Shown here in pieces: positions 1 to 11,194 of a stretch of 64,000 bases of DNA. A model generated the notes under the pieces. It ran no database searches and was not told the origin of the DNA. It saw nothing but the letters and a program-made list of their open reading frames with translations. Positions within the stretch are counted from its first letter, which is position 1; every line of letters starts with the position of its first letter. The position numbers and the translations under genes were made by a program. Source of the DNA: Polytrichum commune (taxonomy: Eukaryota; Streptophyta; Polytrichopsida; Polytrichales; Polytrichaceae); the NCBI GenBank assembly GCA_950295325.1, contig OX485803.1, forward strand, positions 75,841,554 through 75,905,553. The letters run 5' to 3'.

Positions 1-205
1 GATGAATCATTTTCTCATTTCCTTATCCCATCCATGCAGGTATGGAAGAGGCAATATTAGGGTTTTGGAAGGGGTCGTTGAGTTGAGAATGAGGCCACCT
101 TCTGCTTAGGGTTGCAAGAGGAATAGCTGCACTTCTTTGTGGAGGATGATCAAAGAGGATGCAGGTGGTTGATGCAGGTAATGATTGCAAGCATCATGTG
201 ACTTG
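1..205. other. intergenic, nothing recognised
   Basis: I see no convincing gene or repeat in this stretch up to the start of the MITE at 206. Confidence 0.5.
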
Positions 206-577
206 GGGCCGGTTTACACTACGGTGGAGAAGGCCTCCGGTCGGTCAAGAATGCTTGGCCAAGACATGGTTATATGAGGCAAATGGTGGATGTGCTGGAG
301 AAGAATTAAAGGCAATAAAATATTTTTATTGAGTTGGGCTTCTCCGGTCTCTTGAGGCCGGACAAGAAACTCCTCCTCCGGAGAAGCCCAACTCCAAAAA
401 GTGTCGCCATGTAGGCGGCCATGTCATTTTATCATCCATGAGAAAAGTTCACCACCATTGTTTTCTTCACCTAGTGTAAACACCCACTGGTCAAGAGTTG
501 CATTTTCGACCAATCACAATTGAGAAACGCCCTTTTTCATGACCGGTGGACTTCTCCACCGTAGTGTAAACCGGCCC
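206..577. mobile_element. foldback MITE with 27-bp terminal inverted repeats
   Basis: The first 27 bases (206-232, starting GGGCCGGTTTAC) are the perfect reverse complement of the last 27 (551-577). The flanking triplets are TTG on the left and TTA on the right, a near-match target duplication that would suit a PIF/Harbinger (Tourist-like) MITE. The middle contains a second, internal hairpin: 331-347 is the perfect reverse complement of 378-394, with a 30-nt loop. There is no coding capacity for a transposase. The superfamily assignment is inferred from the 3-bp flank and the GGGCC start. Confidence 0.75.
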
Positions 578-2197
578 TTAGAAGGTAGATCTTGTTTGAA
601 AGGCTAACGTAAAAGTTTGTTGAAATTGCAAAGGTGCTCAAAACTTCTCCTTTCCCTCATTTGTTTCGTGTGTTTCACATCGCCCCTACCTCCTTTTGGG
701 TGCTCGTCACATTAGTGGTTTTGTGTATTTGATGGTAAAAGCAACAATAGTTGTTAATAGATAAAATCTTTCATCAATTGAATACTTAGGTTTGAATATA
801 GAGAAAAATGCTTGTCTTGTCTTCAAATCAAGTTGTGGGCTATTATTAAAGCATGCATGGGCAAAGACTAATTAAAAAGTTGATAAGATGAGTCAAGTAG
901 CTTTTTTTGATTCAAGATACTATGAGTTTTGATTGTTATTAAAACTACAAGATGCAGGCAAGGAAAGCCAAGGCAAGCACACAACCTAAAGCTAGATTAA
1001 AAATGTGGTAGACCTGAAAAAAATGAGCTCCAATTAAGGTTTAGTTTGTTGGAAGATTTATAAGATGCATAGAAAATTTGGTATTCAATGGATGGAGTAT
1101 AAGGATCCAATTCACTTGATGGACCATCCATCAAACATAGAGATTGGTTTATGTTGGTATCAAAACGGCCAACAATAAGTGGACTTATGATCTCATTACT
1201 CATGAGATGAAAAACTTCTTATGATCTTATTGATTTTTTGAAACAATAGTCATATTAACTTGGATTATGACATAAATTGTAGACTTTGATCCTTACGAGT
1301 TACATCTGGGGGATGGAAAGGTCTTCAACGACTTTATGATGCATGCCAAGTTTTGGCATTTTACATATGATAGGGGTTGATTGTCTATCAAAAGTATACT
1401 TATGTTAATGAGTATATATGAATGTATTTTTTTTTAATGTATAAATGTTCTCACTTGAATTTTTATCATTGAAATTGTATGTGTATTGCTTGATCTTACC
1501 AAAAAAATAAAAATAAAAAACTTGTGTATAAGAGGTTTTTGGAGTATGTTGCAAATGCACATGGTTCTTGGTTTTTAATGAAAGGTGCACCCCCGGGGGT
1601 TTCTAGGAAATTGGTCTTTCAGATTGGCAAAATTGATTGTATAGATCCAATCTAGAACACCTAGCAAAAGCACAGTGTAAGAAGACAAAAAAAAAAAAAT
1701 CACATGAAGTAGGTGAATAAGATCAGCTTAACTTGTTTCTTATTTCCCATACTAATTAATCTGTATGTGTGTAAACCTTGTAATTAACTACCTAGTCAGT
1801 CATAACACCATGCTTGTAGCTCACTTTGCCCAGTTTCACAGCTGCAAAAATCAGAGTGTTGGCTTGTCATACTGGTACCATTCGTGTGTCTCTAACCAAT
1901 GTAGTTTTGTACAAGCGCTTTTCATCATCAAGCCATCTGTTGCTGATGCTGGTGACTTCAGTTTTGTAAGGGTTTTTTTGAAATTTATTTTTATTGGTAT
2001 TGAAGGGCGCTGGGGCTGCAATTGTGAGCTTTGTAAAGGATAGAAACAACCTCGAGCTTGCGAGTCACAAATCGAATTCTTCCATATCTTTGCACGCTGG
2101 TTCAATGTGCGTTTCCAACAATACAACACTCAATATGTACCTGCCACAACACCCAGAATTCCTGTTGAACTACCACTCATGCTCCGAGCATCTCATG
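578..2197. other. intergenic, nothing recognised
   Basis: AT-rich DNA with short poly-A and poly-T tracts, for example near 1690. Short frames on both strands around 1765-2200 overlap each other and show no recognisable domain. I call no gene here. Confidence 0.5.
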
Positions 2198-2205
2198 GGG
2201 TGACA

Positions 2206-2431
2206 CAGTGATCGGGGAGATTTTTGGGCATAATCGGTCGAGATCCTAGTGTTTGCAAGTCCAACCGGTTACATGTTGGCATCCTCCGGTTTTCCTTTAT
2301 TAAATTGGGGTATATTCTATAAATTCCTCTAAAATGATGGGTAATTTTCCTGCAGTCTTGAAATTCAACCGGTTATTTCTCAAACTCAACTGGTTCATTT
2401 GTGACCAACTGCCGGTTCTCCCCGATGATAG
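2206..2431 (+). mobile_element. hAT-type MITE, family A copy 1
   Basis: A 226-bp element flanked by a perfect 8-bp target duplication GGGTGACA (2198-2205 and 2432-2439). It starts CAGTG, and its subterminal GGGGAGA is matched by TCTCCCC near the other end. An 8-bp duplication and CAGTG-type ends are hallmarks of hAT transposons. The interior has several AACCGGTT-like motifs shared by all family copies. No coding capacity. Confidence 0.85.
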
Positions 2432-2521
2432 GGGTGACATTGAGACCAGGAATCAGAGGGATTAATGAAGCTTATTAAGCATATGGACGACGGCTGACAT
2501 GGGCTAAGATTAAGTTATACT

Positions 2522-2744
2522 CAGTGTCGGGAGATTTTTGGGCATAATCGGTCGATATCCTAGAGTTTCCAAGTCCAACCGGTTACATGTAGATATCTTT
2601 CGGATTTTCTTTATTATTTTGAGGTATATGCATTGAATTCCTCTAAAATGACCGGTAATTTTCCTGAAGTCTTGAACTTCAACCAGATATTTCTCAAACT
2701 CAATCGGTTCATCTGTAACTAGCAGCCGGTTCTCCCCATAATTG
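2522..2744 (+). mobile_element. hAT-type MITE, family A copy 2
   Basis: A 223-bp copy of the same family in the same orientation as copy 1, 90 bp downstream of it. It starts CAGTGTC and ends ATTG. It is flanked by a perfect 8-bp duplication GTTATACT (2514-2521 and 2745-2752). This independent duplication shows it inserted separately and is not a tandem duplication of copy 1. Confidence 0.87.
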
Positions 2745-2752
2745 GTTATACT

Positions 2753-3442
2753 GCGAAAGATTCAGATCTCTATAAATTTCCAGTACAGTAGTGGAGATCA
2801 GCTCATCTTACACAAGCTGTAATATAAATGGCAACACTCAGTAGACAGCAAGAATCTTTGACAAACCTTCTGCTTTTGATGCACTCTCTTCCAAGCAATG
2901 AAAATTATCATATCTTATTTGCTCATGTACAATATTTGCCTCTATGTCAATGGGCTTGTCGAGGTTTAGGTGCTTCAGAGATTTGTGATCAACAGCCTGT
3001 GCTTGTATTAAGTAATGCCTATAATTCAACTTCTTGAGGCGTTTCCTTGCACACATAGACAATTTGAAAGTATCGAACTCACTAAAGGAGTTTTTGGGCA
3101 AGAGTCCTATGATTTTGGTGTGAGGTGTCTAGTAAAGAAATATGATGCAACAGCTTCCATGTCTTTTGATCAATCACATCAATTCAATGATGATCGTTAC
3201 AAAGGCAGGATACACTTACATTAATGTTGGGACGTTTCTTGAGAATTTTTGTGATATTGTGTTAGTACTGTCAAATGAGAAGAGCAAAAAGCCATTAAAT
3301 GAATCTATGGAGGCTTTCCATCTGCATTTTGGACTACATTGCTGAAATTGGATGTTTGAATGGAAAAGTGACCAAAATCCGAACATCTGACAATGGAGAC
3401 AGCTCAACAAAGACATCAACAAAATAGGACTAGCATTGTAGT
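2753..3442. other. unassigned, coding-like scraps
   Basis: Several short open frames on the plus strand (2828-3037, 3015-3224, 3142-3345) follow one another in different frames, as expected for an old pseudogene. No domain is recognised, so no product is given. Confidence 0.3.
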
Positions 3443-3657
3443 CAATGAACGGGGAGAGCCGACCACTAGTTACAGATGAACTGGTCGGAGGGAAGACCGG
3501 TTAAAAACTTCAGGAAAATTACCCCACAGTTTAGAGGAATCTATAGAATGTACCTCAAAGTAGTAAATAAAAAGCAAAAGATCACAACATGTAACCAGTT
3601 AGACTTGGAAACACTAGGATTTTGACCAACTATCCCCAAAAATCTCCTCAGACACTG
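3443..3657 (-). mobile_element. hAT-type MITE, family A copy 3 (inverted)
   Basis: A 215-bp inverted copy. It starts CAATGAAC and ends GACACTG on the plus strand. A perfect 8-bp target duplication ATTGTAGT flanks it (3435-3442 and 3658-3665). Internal sequence aligns along its full length with the reverse complement of copies 1 and 2. Confidence 0.87.
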
Positions 3658-3665
3658 ATTGTAGT

Positions 3666-4030
3666 CTGGCACCATTCTGACATGACCAAGTCATACCAGA
3701 ATGCCCGTGAACTGTTGACATCAGAGAAGAACCCTTACAGTTGTATTCTTGAAGAAGACCAGCTGATGCCGTCACACTCTGCGAAAGCTACAATGATATG
3801 TGCAATTAGGTCCACTACCAGCATACAAGTCCTATGCAATTGTCCCACGTTGATGAAAGAACAATTCAAATCTACAATGTTGCTAGATTTGTAATTCTCC
3901 AGTACATAGGACAGGTTTCCAGTGACATAGGTCGATTGCCTAAGATTCATAAGCTTGTAGGGATTGTGCCACGCCGATTTATTGACATTCTACAGTATCT
4001 TGAATATTTATTATCAAAGTAAAAAAATGC
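3666..4030 (+). other. unassigned degenerate coding-like region
   Basis: Frames at 3622-3894 and 3834-4022 read on as plausible protein, but they are short, overlap out of frame, and have no clear start or splice structure. This may continue the scraps on the left side of the MITE at 3443. The function is unknown. Confidence 0.25.
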
Positions 4031-5160
4031 AAGAATAATTTTCTGATTGTGGTTTCTATATGGATGAAGTTTTGTGAGTTGATTTTGACCCAAAGTAAGT
4101 TGCATGGATAAAGTGGCAACCTATTCGCACATATCAATGTGCCTTATTAGTTGTGACCAGTAAAGTAACTCCTCAAGTCAGTTGGTGGGTGACTGATGGA
4201 GAAGTTGACCTTGGACTGAGGAGGCCTTTCCCTTTTGCTCCAATGGTGAATGCCATGTAGGTTTATTTCTTCAAAAATATGATCAAATTAACACTGTTGT
4301 AAAAGTGTGCACATGGGAGGGGGGGAGGGAAATACAGTTGGGAAGACACTGTCCTTTGCGCTAGAGTTTTGACTTGATCAGATGATGTTGAGCACTCAAA
4401 AGATATTTAAGAAAAGCTCCATGCATCCTTCATACCGTGCTCTCAACTTGTTTGTGGATGTATGTATGTACTACCCTGGAACCGGACGATGTACTAAACA
4501 CAACAAAGCGCATTGTAGGACAATCGTACACATTACTAACCAATCCTAGAATTGCATATTGAAAATTAGGTTAGTACATCACCAACCCATGGAGTTTTCC
4601 CTCAATGTTCACATTTGAGCTGGTTGTGGCTAGAGCTCTTCTATTTCTACACCTTCAACTCCTCCATAGCTAGGGAGGAAGGGCATTTCCGCATGCACGT
4701 GAACCTCTCATCCTTCAACATAAAAACTTGACCCCCTTGTAGGTTTGTGGGTGTTTCATCTCTCATGACATTGACTACACTAATTTCGAATCTTTTGAAG
4801 CTAATTCCGGTGTTAAATCAACAAAAAGAATGGGAACCTCCGGGCTATGGGTGAATGAGAGGTATGCTCGTATACAATAATTTTCTCTCTCCCATAGCCA
4901 AAAATTACCACCAATCTCTCATAGGTACTAACCTACATGTGCAAAGATTAGGTCAACTTCTTCAGTGTTGTGTGCTGGTCAAGGCTTCTGTCAAACCCTG
5001 TCTTGCCCAATTCCCTTTGCCTGCCAGTCTTATTATTCTGCTTGCGTTCTACTTGCCATATTTTGATGACATCTGTGATAGCACATCCTGATGCAATTGT
5101 GTGTTATTTTGTGTCTGTCTTTTGGAGACCCAGAACTTGTGCAGATGATTTGTAGACGAA
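4031..5160. repeat. intergenic; part of a dispersed foldback repeat
   Basis: The segment at about 4785-4915 is repeated in inverted orientation at about 29640-29770. A G-rich run lies at about 4315-4330. Short frames at 4855-5155 overlap this repeat and are not believed to be genes. Confidence 0.45.
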
Positions 5161-5288
5161 GTAATGTCTCCAGCTCAACGTTACCACGCAATTTCTGAGG
5201 TACTGATCATTGGTTTCCTTAAGTAGAAACTTTTCAATGCAAAAGCTTCTAGCACGTTAAATGAAGCAGGTTGTGTAAACAAAATGTG

Positions 5289-5514
5289 ATGGAGACTAGA
5301 CTGGTGATGGCAGAAGATCAATCGACTATGGGTGGAGGCGATTCACCTCATCCTGATGTCACAGCCCTGTCAGAGTCTGCTGCCACATCCGGGACTTCAA
5401 ACTCAGCAACAACAGCAAGAACTCCACCGATATCCTCTTCAGAGCAGTATGAAGGGCGAAATTTGGTTAAAACAAGTGAGGAAGAAGCTGAGCACATTTC
5501 TGTTTTTTCTCAGT
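5289..5514 (+). other. possible exon of unknown gene
   Basis: An open frame rich in Ser, Thr and Ala, with an acidic C-terminal part, ends at a CAG. It sits just upstream of the decayed kinase and could be a leftover 5' exon of it. There is no domain and no confirmed splice partner. Confidence 0.25.
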
Positions 5515-5559
5515 TAGTGGTGTATGCATGTAGTGTTTGTTGTTCCTCTTCAATTTGAT

Positions 5560-6954
5560 GAATTTCCCATATTTCTCCTGGAATCCTCAATGTGATCTGC
5601 AAAATCTCAAACTCAAAAATAGAGGTGCAACTCATGTAACCCTCTATGGTGCTCTCTTTTCTCCAGACTACTCTTCGGCATGTGAGGGATTTGCCACCGA
5701 CCTAGACTTTGAGAACTAAGCATCATCATGGGGTCCGAATTGGAGCGTGTTAGCCGGACTCTCGAGTGCTACAAAACCTGAGGCCAAGCAGCTATGTGAC
5801 GAAGCTCAGGTGAGAAATGCATCATCCTCAAACTCAGAGTATTATTCCTCGCGAGTAGATGGATTGATGGAGCGACGGAGCGAGTTTGCTAGTGACTTGG
5901 AGTTTTGAGATCGAAGCATGGAAAGATCATTGAAGCGAGATGGCTGTTTCATCGAGCGTCGCACGACAGGGAAATTGCCCAAACGAAGGAGCTATGGCGA
6001 GTAATCATGAAAACTTTCGTCCTCTTCAGAAGGTGTGGCCTGGTGAATTCTTTTACGAGGTGGATGGTGATGATGGGGATGTGGATGTGTCTGTAGATGA
6101 AAATATTGCTGAAGGTGGCCAGGCTGAAATCTACGACGCAAGTTCCCCTACCTGCTATGGTGTTGTAGTGAAAGTGTTCAAGGAGGGATGGTCACTCCAA
6201 GACCTGCAGAAGCAATGGCCTCTGGGGATGTTGAAGCAAATCAAACCAGTAGGGAATTTTGCAATCTCTCCTTTTGTATGTCCAGTGTATTGTGCAATAT
6301 TTTGGAAGACTGGAAGGTTTGCGGGGAGGTTTGGATTTGAGATGCCGAGGTGTTGGGGAGATTTGCGGAAACTAATCAACATTCCAATGCAACGCAACCA
6401 CAACATCAAGTTTCCGCCCTTCACAGACAACGAGGCTGTGTACCACATGCGGGACATTGCAAAGGTCATGATTGCCTTGCACAAACACAACATTTGTCAC
6501 CGAGACCTTAAGGCTTCGAATGTCCTGATTGACGATAGTTTTGGAAGACGTCCTTTCGATTCAATGGCGGTGCGGAAGAATGACACTCTCTGCGCACGAG
6601 TGGCAGATTTTGAATGTTCGGTTGGGGTCATTGGGACTAGGTTTTAAAGAGCACCGGAGATCTTACTTGGTAACGAGAATCGAGACATTCAACCACATCT
6701 GTTCACCAAAGAGTCGGATGTATATAGTTATGCGATGACTTGTTCTGAGATTTTTAACTGGTAGGATTCCGTTTGAAGAGCTTCGGGCGACAGAATATGA
6801 TGCAGTTCTTCGTGGTGATAGACCTGACTTACCCAAACAGATTGAGCCGTGGCTTCGGAAATTGATGACAAGATGTTGGCATATGGACCTTTCGGAAAGG
6901 CCTACATTTGGAGATATATTAGGTGTATTCAAAACTCATGAGAAAAGAGTATGA
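5560..6954 (+). pseudogene. decayed protein kinase
   Basis: Kinase motifs are clear: a glycine-loop remnant (EGGQAEIYDA), a VVVKVF lysine strand, the catalytic loop HRDLKASNVLID, a DFE in place of the usual DFG, and a RAPEILL activation-segment end. The frame is broken at least five times. In-frame stops lie at 5717-5719 and 5906-5908. A frame change occurs near 6000. There is a TAA at 6645-6647 where this family normally has a Trp before RAPE. One extra T in a T-run near 6751-6755 shifts the frame before IPFEEL. The homology resumes after each break and ends at a TGA at 6952-6954. The main unbroken piece is 5940-6647. I infer a pseudogene; unannotated introns cannot explain the TAA inside the activation segment. 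Confidence 0.8.
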
Positions 6955-7615
6955 TACAATTGCGCCCTTTGAATGTGGCCATGAGTTAGGAGCTGCGGCT
7001 TGGGTCACTTAGAAAAGCAGTTGCTTAGAGTGATCTGTAAATGTATAGGACATTTCATTTTCCATAATCTTACATTTCAGATTTGTTGTTGATGTCCTTT
7101 GATCACCATGGTAGCATGTCTACTCTCAAGTCTATATGGAAGCATGTCTGCAATTATGGCACCAGATATTGTATCTTCAGTCAGGAACTGTGTTTCATAC
7201 CAGCATCTTGTCAATTTATGTCCCCATTTATGTTCATTGTGATGTATTTGCAAGATTTCTGCATTTTGGAACTTACATTGGTGATGGATAAGAAAGTCGG
7301 TGAAATTCAAATGTCTATCGAAAGTTTCCAGAGATTGCTGGATGCGTCCAAATCCAAATCGGATCCTCATCATAATATGGCGGCAGAAATTTAAAAATGC
7401 ATACGGTGAAGTGACGTCTTAGTGTTGAGACTCATCGATAGGAGATAATTATTTCGATTCAACTTCAGATCATCGAATGTCAACATACATATCCCATGCG
7501 TATTCACTGATAGTACGGACACCATTCACCGATGTATGGATGAGCGCATCCTTGAGAGGTCAAATATCATACTCTGTGTATAAGTTTATCCCCTCGCATG
7601 CCGAGTATGTTTTGA
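6955..7615 (+). other. spacer between two pseudogenes
   Basis: A frame at about 7260-7394 reads as a plausible helical segment and may be a leftover exon of one of the neighbours. There are several stops and no recognisable domain. Confidence 0.3.
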
Positions 7616-8970
7616 GTGGCAGCGAGTTATCTTGAATTACAGCGAGGTAGACGTGCTTGTGCGGGGGTGCTTCTTGCTATTGAGAAGAATGCAGAGCGGC
7701 TATACAGTAACAATGGGTCAAGGGTGGCAGTTGGATTGGAATTTGGCACCACTTTTTCTGGATTTGTCTACGCTCACATTTCGGAGCCTTCCAAAGCGTT
7801 CACATCCTACAAAGTGGCCTCAGCAATCGAGCGGTGATGGACAACCTTATTGCAAGACGCAAACATCCCTTTACTATTTGCAAGGATTAGAATGCTTCAA
7901 AAGCTGGGGTGGCCTGCTTTGCCGGATTTCAGGAAGGCACTCTCCAACGTGCAGCAGAGATCTCAACGTGCTTCTAAAGTCGGAGATTTTGTGACAAAGT
8001 TTAAGCTTCACCTTGCTAACTCTGACGTGCGAGAACTTGACTCGGTGAATTAAAGGCCCCTCATATTTTCATGCAGCAACTTGACAACAAGGACCTTGAT
8101 TGTGGACTTTCTGCGCGAGATCTCTCAATTCATCACGGATCCTCTCAAGAGCCGGTTTGGAAAGCACTTTGCCATGCACGAAGTTCAATGGTGCTCGACT
8201 GTGCCTGCAATTTGGGACGAACGAGCAAAGCAATTGATGAAATCGTATGCGGGAGCAGGCAGGGCTCGTAAATAAAAAGCAGGAGCAATTCTTGTGCAAG
8301 TCCGCATCCTCTTCTTATATTTGTCCCGGAACCTCAAGCAGCAGCCGTTTAATGGATGTAAATATTACGTTCATCCAGTCACCCAGGACAGATTCTGTTA
8401 GTATGCTCCTGGAACCTTCTAGTGAAGATGTTTCTAGTAGATGTAGATTGAATGGTATCACATATACTCAGCGAGGAACTTCAGAATATATAGTCATCTT
8501 AGTGAGTGCAGTATATCGGAAGGAAGAGTTGTCTCTGCCAGATATGGCGATGCACAATGCTTAGGTCAAGAAGATTCACCAAGCGTAGGAATAATAGTGT
8601 ATAGTATTCTGTAAGGTGTATAGGTACACATGGTAATAAAAAATTCTTTCGGTTTGCAGTGTTAATCTCACACAAATATTTGTGTAATTTGATCAACTTT
8701 CATCACCGTTTACTGTTTCCAGAAGTTGAAATCTTCATCTTTCAAGGTGCAAGACAAGTTTTTGACTGCAGACATCGGTAGAGGCATTGTCGACATTGTC
8801 GTCCACCCAAAAGCTTGAGAATGGGACAAATGCAAAAAACTTCATGTCAGCGATGTGCGTGATGGATGTGAGCAAGTATGAAGTCAATCTATAGGTATTG
8901 GATTCAGAGTTTGTTGAAGTTCTCAAGGATAACCTTGTGTTCGAGGTGTTGTTTGGAGTTGTCATATAAA
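7616..8970 (+). pseudogene. decayed HSPA12-like Hsp70 ATPase
   Basis: The phosphate-binding strand of the actin/Hsp70 ATPase fold is visible as VGLEFGTTFSGFVYAH (about 7733-7780). A second match, PYCKTQTSLYY (about 7845), follows in another frame. Further matches (FLREISQFI, then VQWCSTVPAIWDERAKQLM, about 8105-8245) lie in yet another frame. A last piece (DKFLTADIGRGIVDIVVH, about 8750) resembles the second phosphate loop. At least three frame changes and several stops separate pieces that are collinear with one HSPA12-type protein, so this is a pseudogene. It lies on the same strand as the kinase pseudogene 660 bp upstream. Whether they were ever one gene cannot be told. Confidence 0.75.
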
Positions 8971-9300
8971 TGTTGGTTGGGACATCGTTTCCCCCCTCAA
9001 ACGATTCTCTTACTTACGTTTTGTGTTTTGCAAGTCGGTAACTTTCATCAATATTCTATTGGGCAAGTTACTGACAACCCAAACTGAACAATGGATGGTT
9101 TAGGGTATTTTTAGCTCAAGGATTTGGCATCTGTGGCCGGCAGGAGAGAAACACATATGTGTAAATGATTGTGAGATACATAAATGTGTAAATATAGATA
9201 GTGATCATCTGCTTTATTTATTACAAATAACCACTCCTTCTTGCGAGTAGAATCTATGTTGTCATATTGCTATATTCATCTATCTACCGTAAGTATTCTT
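8971..9300. other. intergenic, nothing recognised
   Basis: A short AT-rich spacer with no recognised element. Confidence 0.4.
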
Positions 9301-10344
9301 TTGTTATCAATGGAAAATATCGTGGGTGATGATTTTTATATGTACTTGATTGAATGGTTGTCCATAGTTTTTAATAACGTTTGTAAGGATGTTAACGTCA
9401 AGCTAGAAAATGCTTAGTATGAAACATTTAATACTATTTATTTCAAATATGGTTTAAATTTGGATGATAGTACTAAACTTCTAAATGATGATATGTCTAG
9501 ACCAATTGGGAAGTTACCTCCTTTGCATACAAACTATGAATTATTCTGATGAAAATGTAGGTACATGTAATGCTAAACTACTTTTATGGAGTGATGAACA
9601 AAAGTGCTTGTAAATATGCTAATGAGAAAGGATCTCTCTATTATGATAAACATTTGAATTATAATTTAGATGCATTATTATCAAATAAGACATTCTTCTA
9701 GTATTAAGTATTGCGAAGGGATTATTCTACATGGACCTCTTAAAGATACTCCATGTACCTATGCCACAAAGAAGAATTATATTTATTGCAAGAGACACAT
9801 TAATTATAGACCTCTGCTTAAAGTACCTGATGGATATGTACTTTGTGGTTATAATTGTCTTATACTAGCATCAACTAGAGATGTAGATATTAATAATAAG
9901 AATAATCATGATGGATTGTATATGGAAAACAAGAAGATGTCTCAAGTAACACATGAAAATAAAGTTAATAATTCTGAAGGATTAATAAAGAAGAAAACAG
10001 AAGAGGAACGAAAAGAGGAAAATCATTAGAGGGCTATGAAGTATATCAAACAAATGAGACTAGATAAAAATATGAACAGAGATGAAGAAGCAAAAATAAT
10101 AACTAGATTATCAAAACTTGATAAGGTAGTAACACCTTATATCATAAAAAAAATTTCATCTTCAAGAAGATCGTGTTGTTCTACATGTTCTACATCAGGT
10201 GTTGTACAAAATAAAAAAGAAGAGAGCAAAGAAATTATGCCAAAATATCAACCCCCATAAGAACTTCAAAGCAAAGAGCCAGTGGATAAGAGAATTCATA
10301 AGAATTTGTTACCTAGTTTTGAAGAATATGTATGCACATATCAT
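9301..10344 (+). other. AT-rich island with broken coding-like frames, left part
   Basis: Base composition becomes strongly AT-rich. The plus strand carries long coding-like frames with heavy A-ending codon use: a broken stretch at about 9420-9550, then 9670-10029 (119 codons), 10036-10260 (74 codons), and further in-frame matter up to about 10340. The 9670 frame has a Cys/His cluster (CTYATKKNYIYCKRH) and a Lys/Glu-rich tail. I recognise no family. The composition and codon use differ from the host genes here. A transferred or viral origin is possible but unproven. The island stops where the CACTA-like element begins. Confidence 0.4.
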
Positions 10345-10379
10345 CACTAGAAGAAATCTTGTCCATTCTGACCATAGAA

Positions 10380-10990
10380 TAAATGACTGGGCGTCCTTAA
10401 GTACTCATTTAATGACTCAGTCGTGCGCATCACCGAACTCCGCTGACGTGTAAAAATTCTTAGTCATAGTTCAGTCACGGAATTCATTCTTGGATGAAAT
10501 GTGTTCATGGGGTCCCCAAACATTCATTCATCTGTGAGGTGTGACTCTCAATTCAACCACTGCTTGGGGATGCGCGAAGAGAAATGACTATGTGGCAATT
10601 GTGCAGTCGTTTACCTGTTGGCCCTGACTGGGGTATACTATATCATGACTATACAGTAGTGACTAATGAATATTACGCCCACGTGGATATTGAGTGACGC
10701 GGAAATTGAGTGACGTGGATATTTAGTGACGTGGATATTGAGTGACATGTCGAGTGACGTGGATATTGAGTGACATGACACACATAAATTGATGGGCTAT
10801 TTGAACACCGTGGTTGTGATGACGTGTCACCGTCACGACTTAAGTCACAACCTAAAGCATGCTGCCACAGTTGGGGGTCGATGACTTGGCATGCCACTTC
10901 ATTGTTGGTGTTAACAATTACCATGTGTTCATTGTTATGCCAGCCATAATTCAGTCATCTTCCAGTCATAATTCAGTCATAATCCAGTCA
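10380..10990. repeat. left subterminal repeat array
   Basis: Short motifs based on GTCA/TGAC recur throughout. From about 10678 to 10780 the unit GTGACGTGGATATTGA is repeated five times with small changes. From 10945 to 10990 the motif CCAGTCATAATTCAGTCAT recurs. Clustered short motifs next to a terminus are the known transposase-binding arrays of CACTA elements; binding here is inferred. Confidence 0.6.
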
Positions 10991-11194
10991 TATCATAAAT
11001 AACCATTCTTGAATATATTTTCCTCCAAACTCAGTGTTCAACATGTTTCCACCTATACTGAAATTTGCTGCGGCTCCATGTACAAAGGACAGCAGCTATA
11101 ATTCCCCCCACATTGCCTGCAATCGCCCCCATTCTGAACTAACTGTGTTGGTCTCAATTCAACCATAAATGCGACCATACGTTCTCACACGCAC

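Noticed and set aside
6155-6493. 112-codon minus-strand frame opposite the kinase
   Set aside because: It is antisense to recognisable kinase motifs.
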